Positions 5,119 through 5,120 of a stretch of 5,120 nt of DNA are shown piece by piece. How positions within the stretch are numbered: position 1 is the first letter of the stretch; the number at the start of each line of letters is the position of its first letter. Source of the DNA: an uncultured Lachnospiraceae bacterium. Lineage in GTDB: Bacteria > Bacillota > Clostridia > Lachnospirales > Lachnospiraceae. The stretch covers positions 18,724 through 23,843 of the forward strand of contig CAJUQZ010000062.1 of NCBI GenBank assembly GCA_910588755.1, read 5' to 3'. Both the position numbers and the translations under genes were made by a program. The notes below the pieces were generated by a model. It was not told where the DNA came from and ran no database searches. It saw only the letters and a list, made by a program, of their open reading frames with translations.

Positions 5119-5120
5119 GG

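Overview
The window looks like chromosome of a flagellated member of the Clostridia, most probably Lachnospiraceae-like. This rests on strong AGGAGG-type ribosome binding sites, a promoter of the flagellar sigma-D/sigma-28 type, moderate-GC genes separated by AT-rich spacers, and the flavour of the proteins. Taxonomy is inferred from these traits and was not tested by search.

Layout. Bases 1-600 hold no intact gene. The first 246 bases read as one frame broken by a single TAG, so they may be the tail of a gene plus read-through or a decayed gene. An AT-rich stretch follows. Next come a good vegetative-type promoter (452-480) and, about 60 bases on, a strong 12-bp hairpin (543-587). Together these could form a roughly 100-nt small RNA. 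The same hairpin also ends the leftward gene at 601-1074. That gene encodes a small helical protein behind a near-consensus sigma-D promoter (1130-1157, minus strand), so it is probably a late flagellar gene, perhaps a FlgN/FliT-like export chaperone.

Divergently from it, a sigma-A-type promoter (1216-1244) drives a two-gene operon. The first gene is a family 2 glycosyltransferase with TPR-like repeats (1285-2379). The second is UDP-galactopyranose mutase, glf (2392-3531). The glf ribosome binding site overlaps the stop codon of the glycosyltransferase. The mutase makes UDP-galactofuranose, and the transferase is a candidate for using it or for building the same glycan. The operon converges on a leftward gene (3666-5042) for a divergent FliD-like flagellar cap protein. 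Three hairpins lie in the gap between them, the middle one a bidirectional terminator.

Taken together, a sugar-making and sugar-transferring pair sits between two genes with flagellar signatures. The simplest hypothesis is a galactofuranose-containing decoration of flagellin or of another surface polymer. The most unusual points are the possible small RNA with an anti-Shine-Dalgarno loop, a 9-base complementarity between the leader and the terminator loop of the small flagellar gene, and the altered ends of the FliD-like protein.
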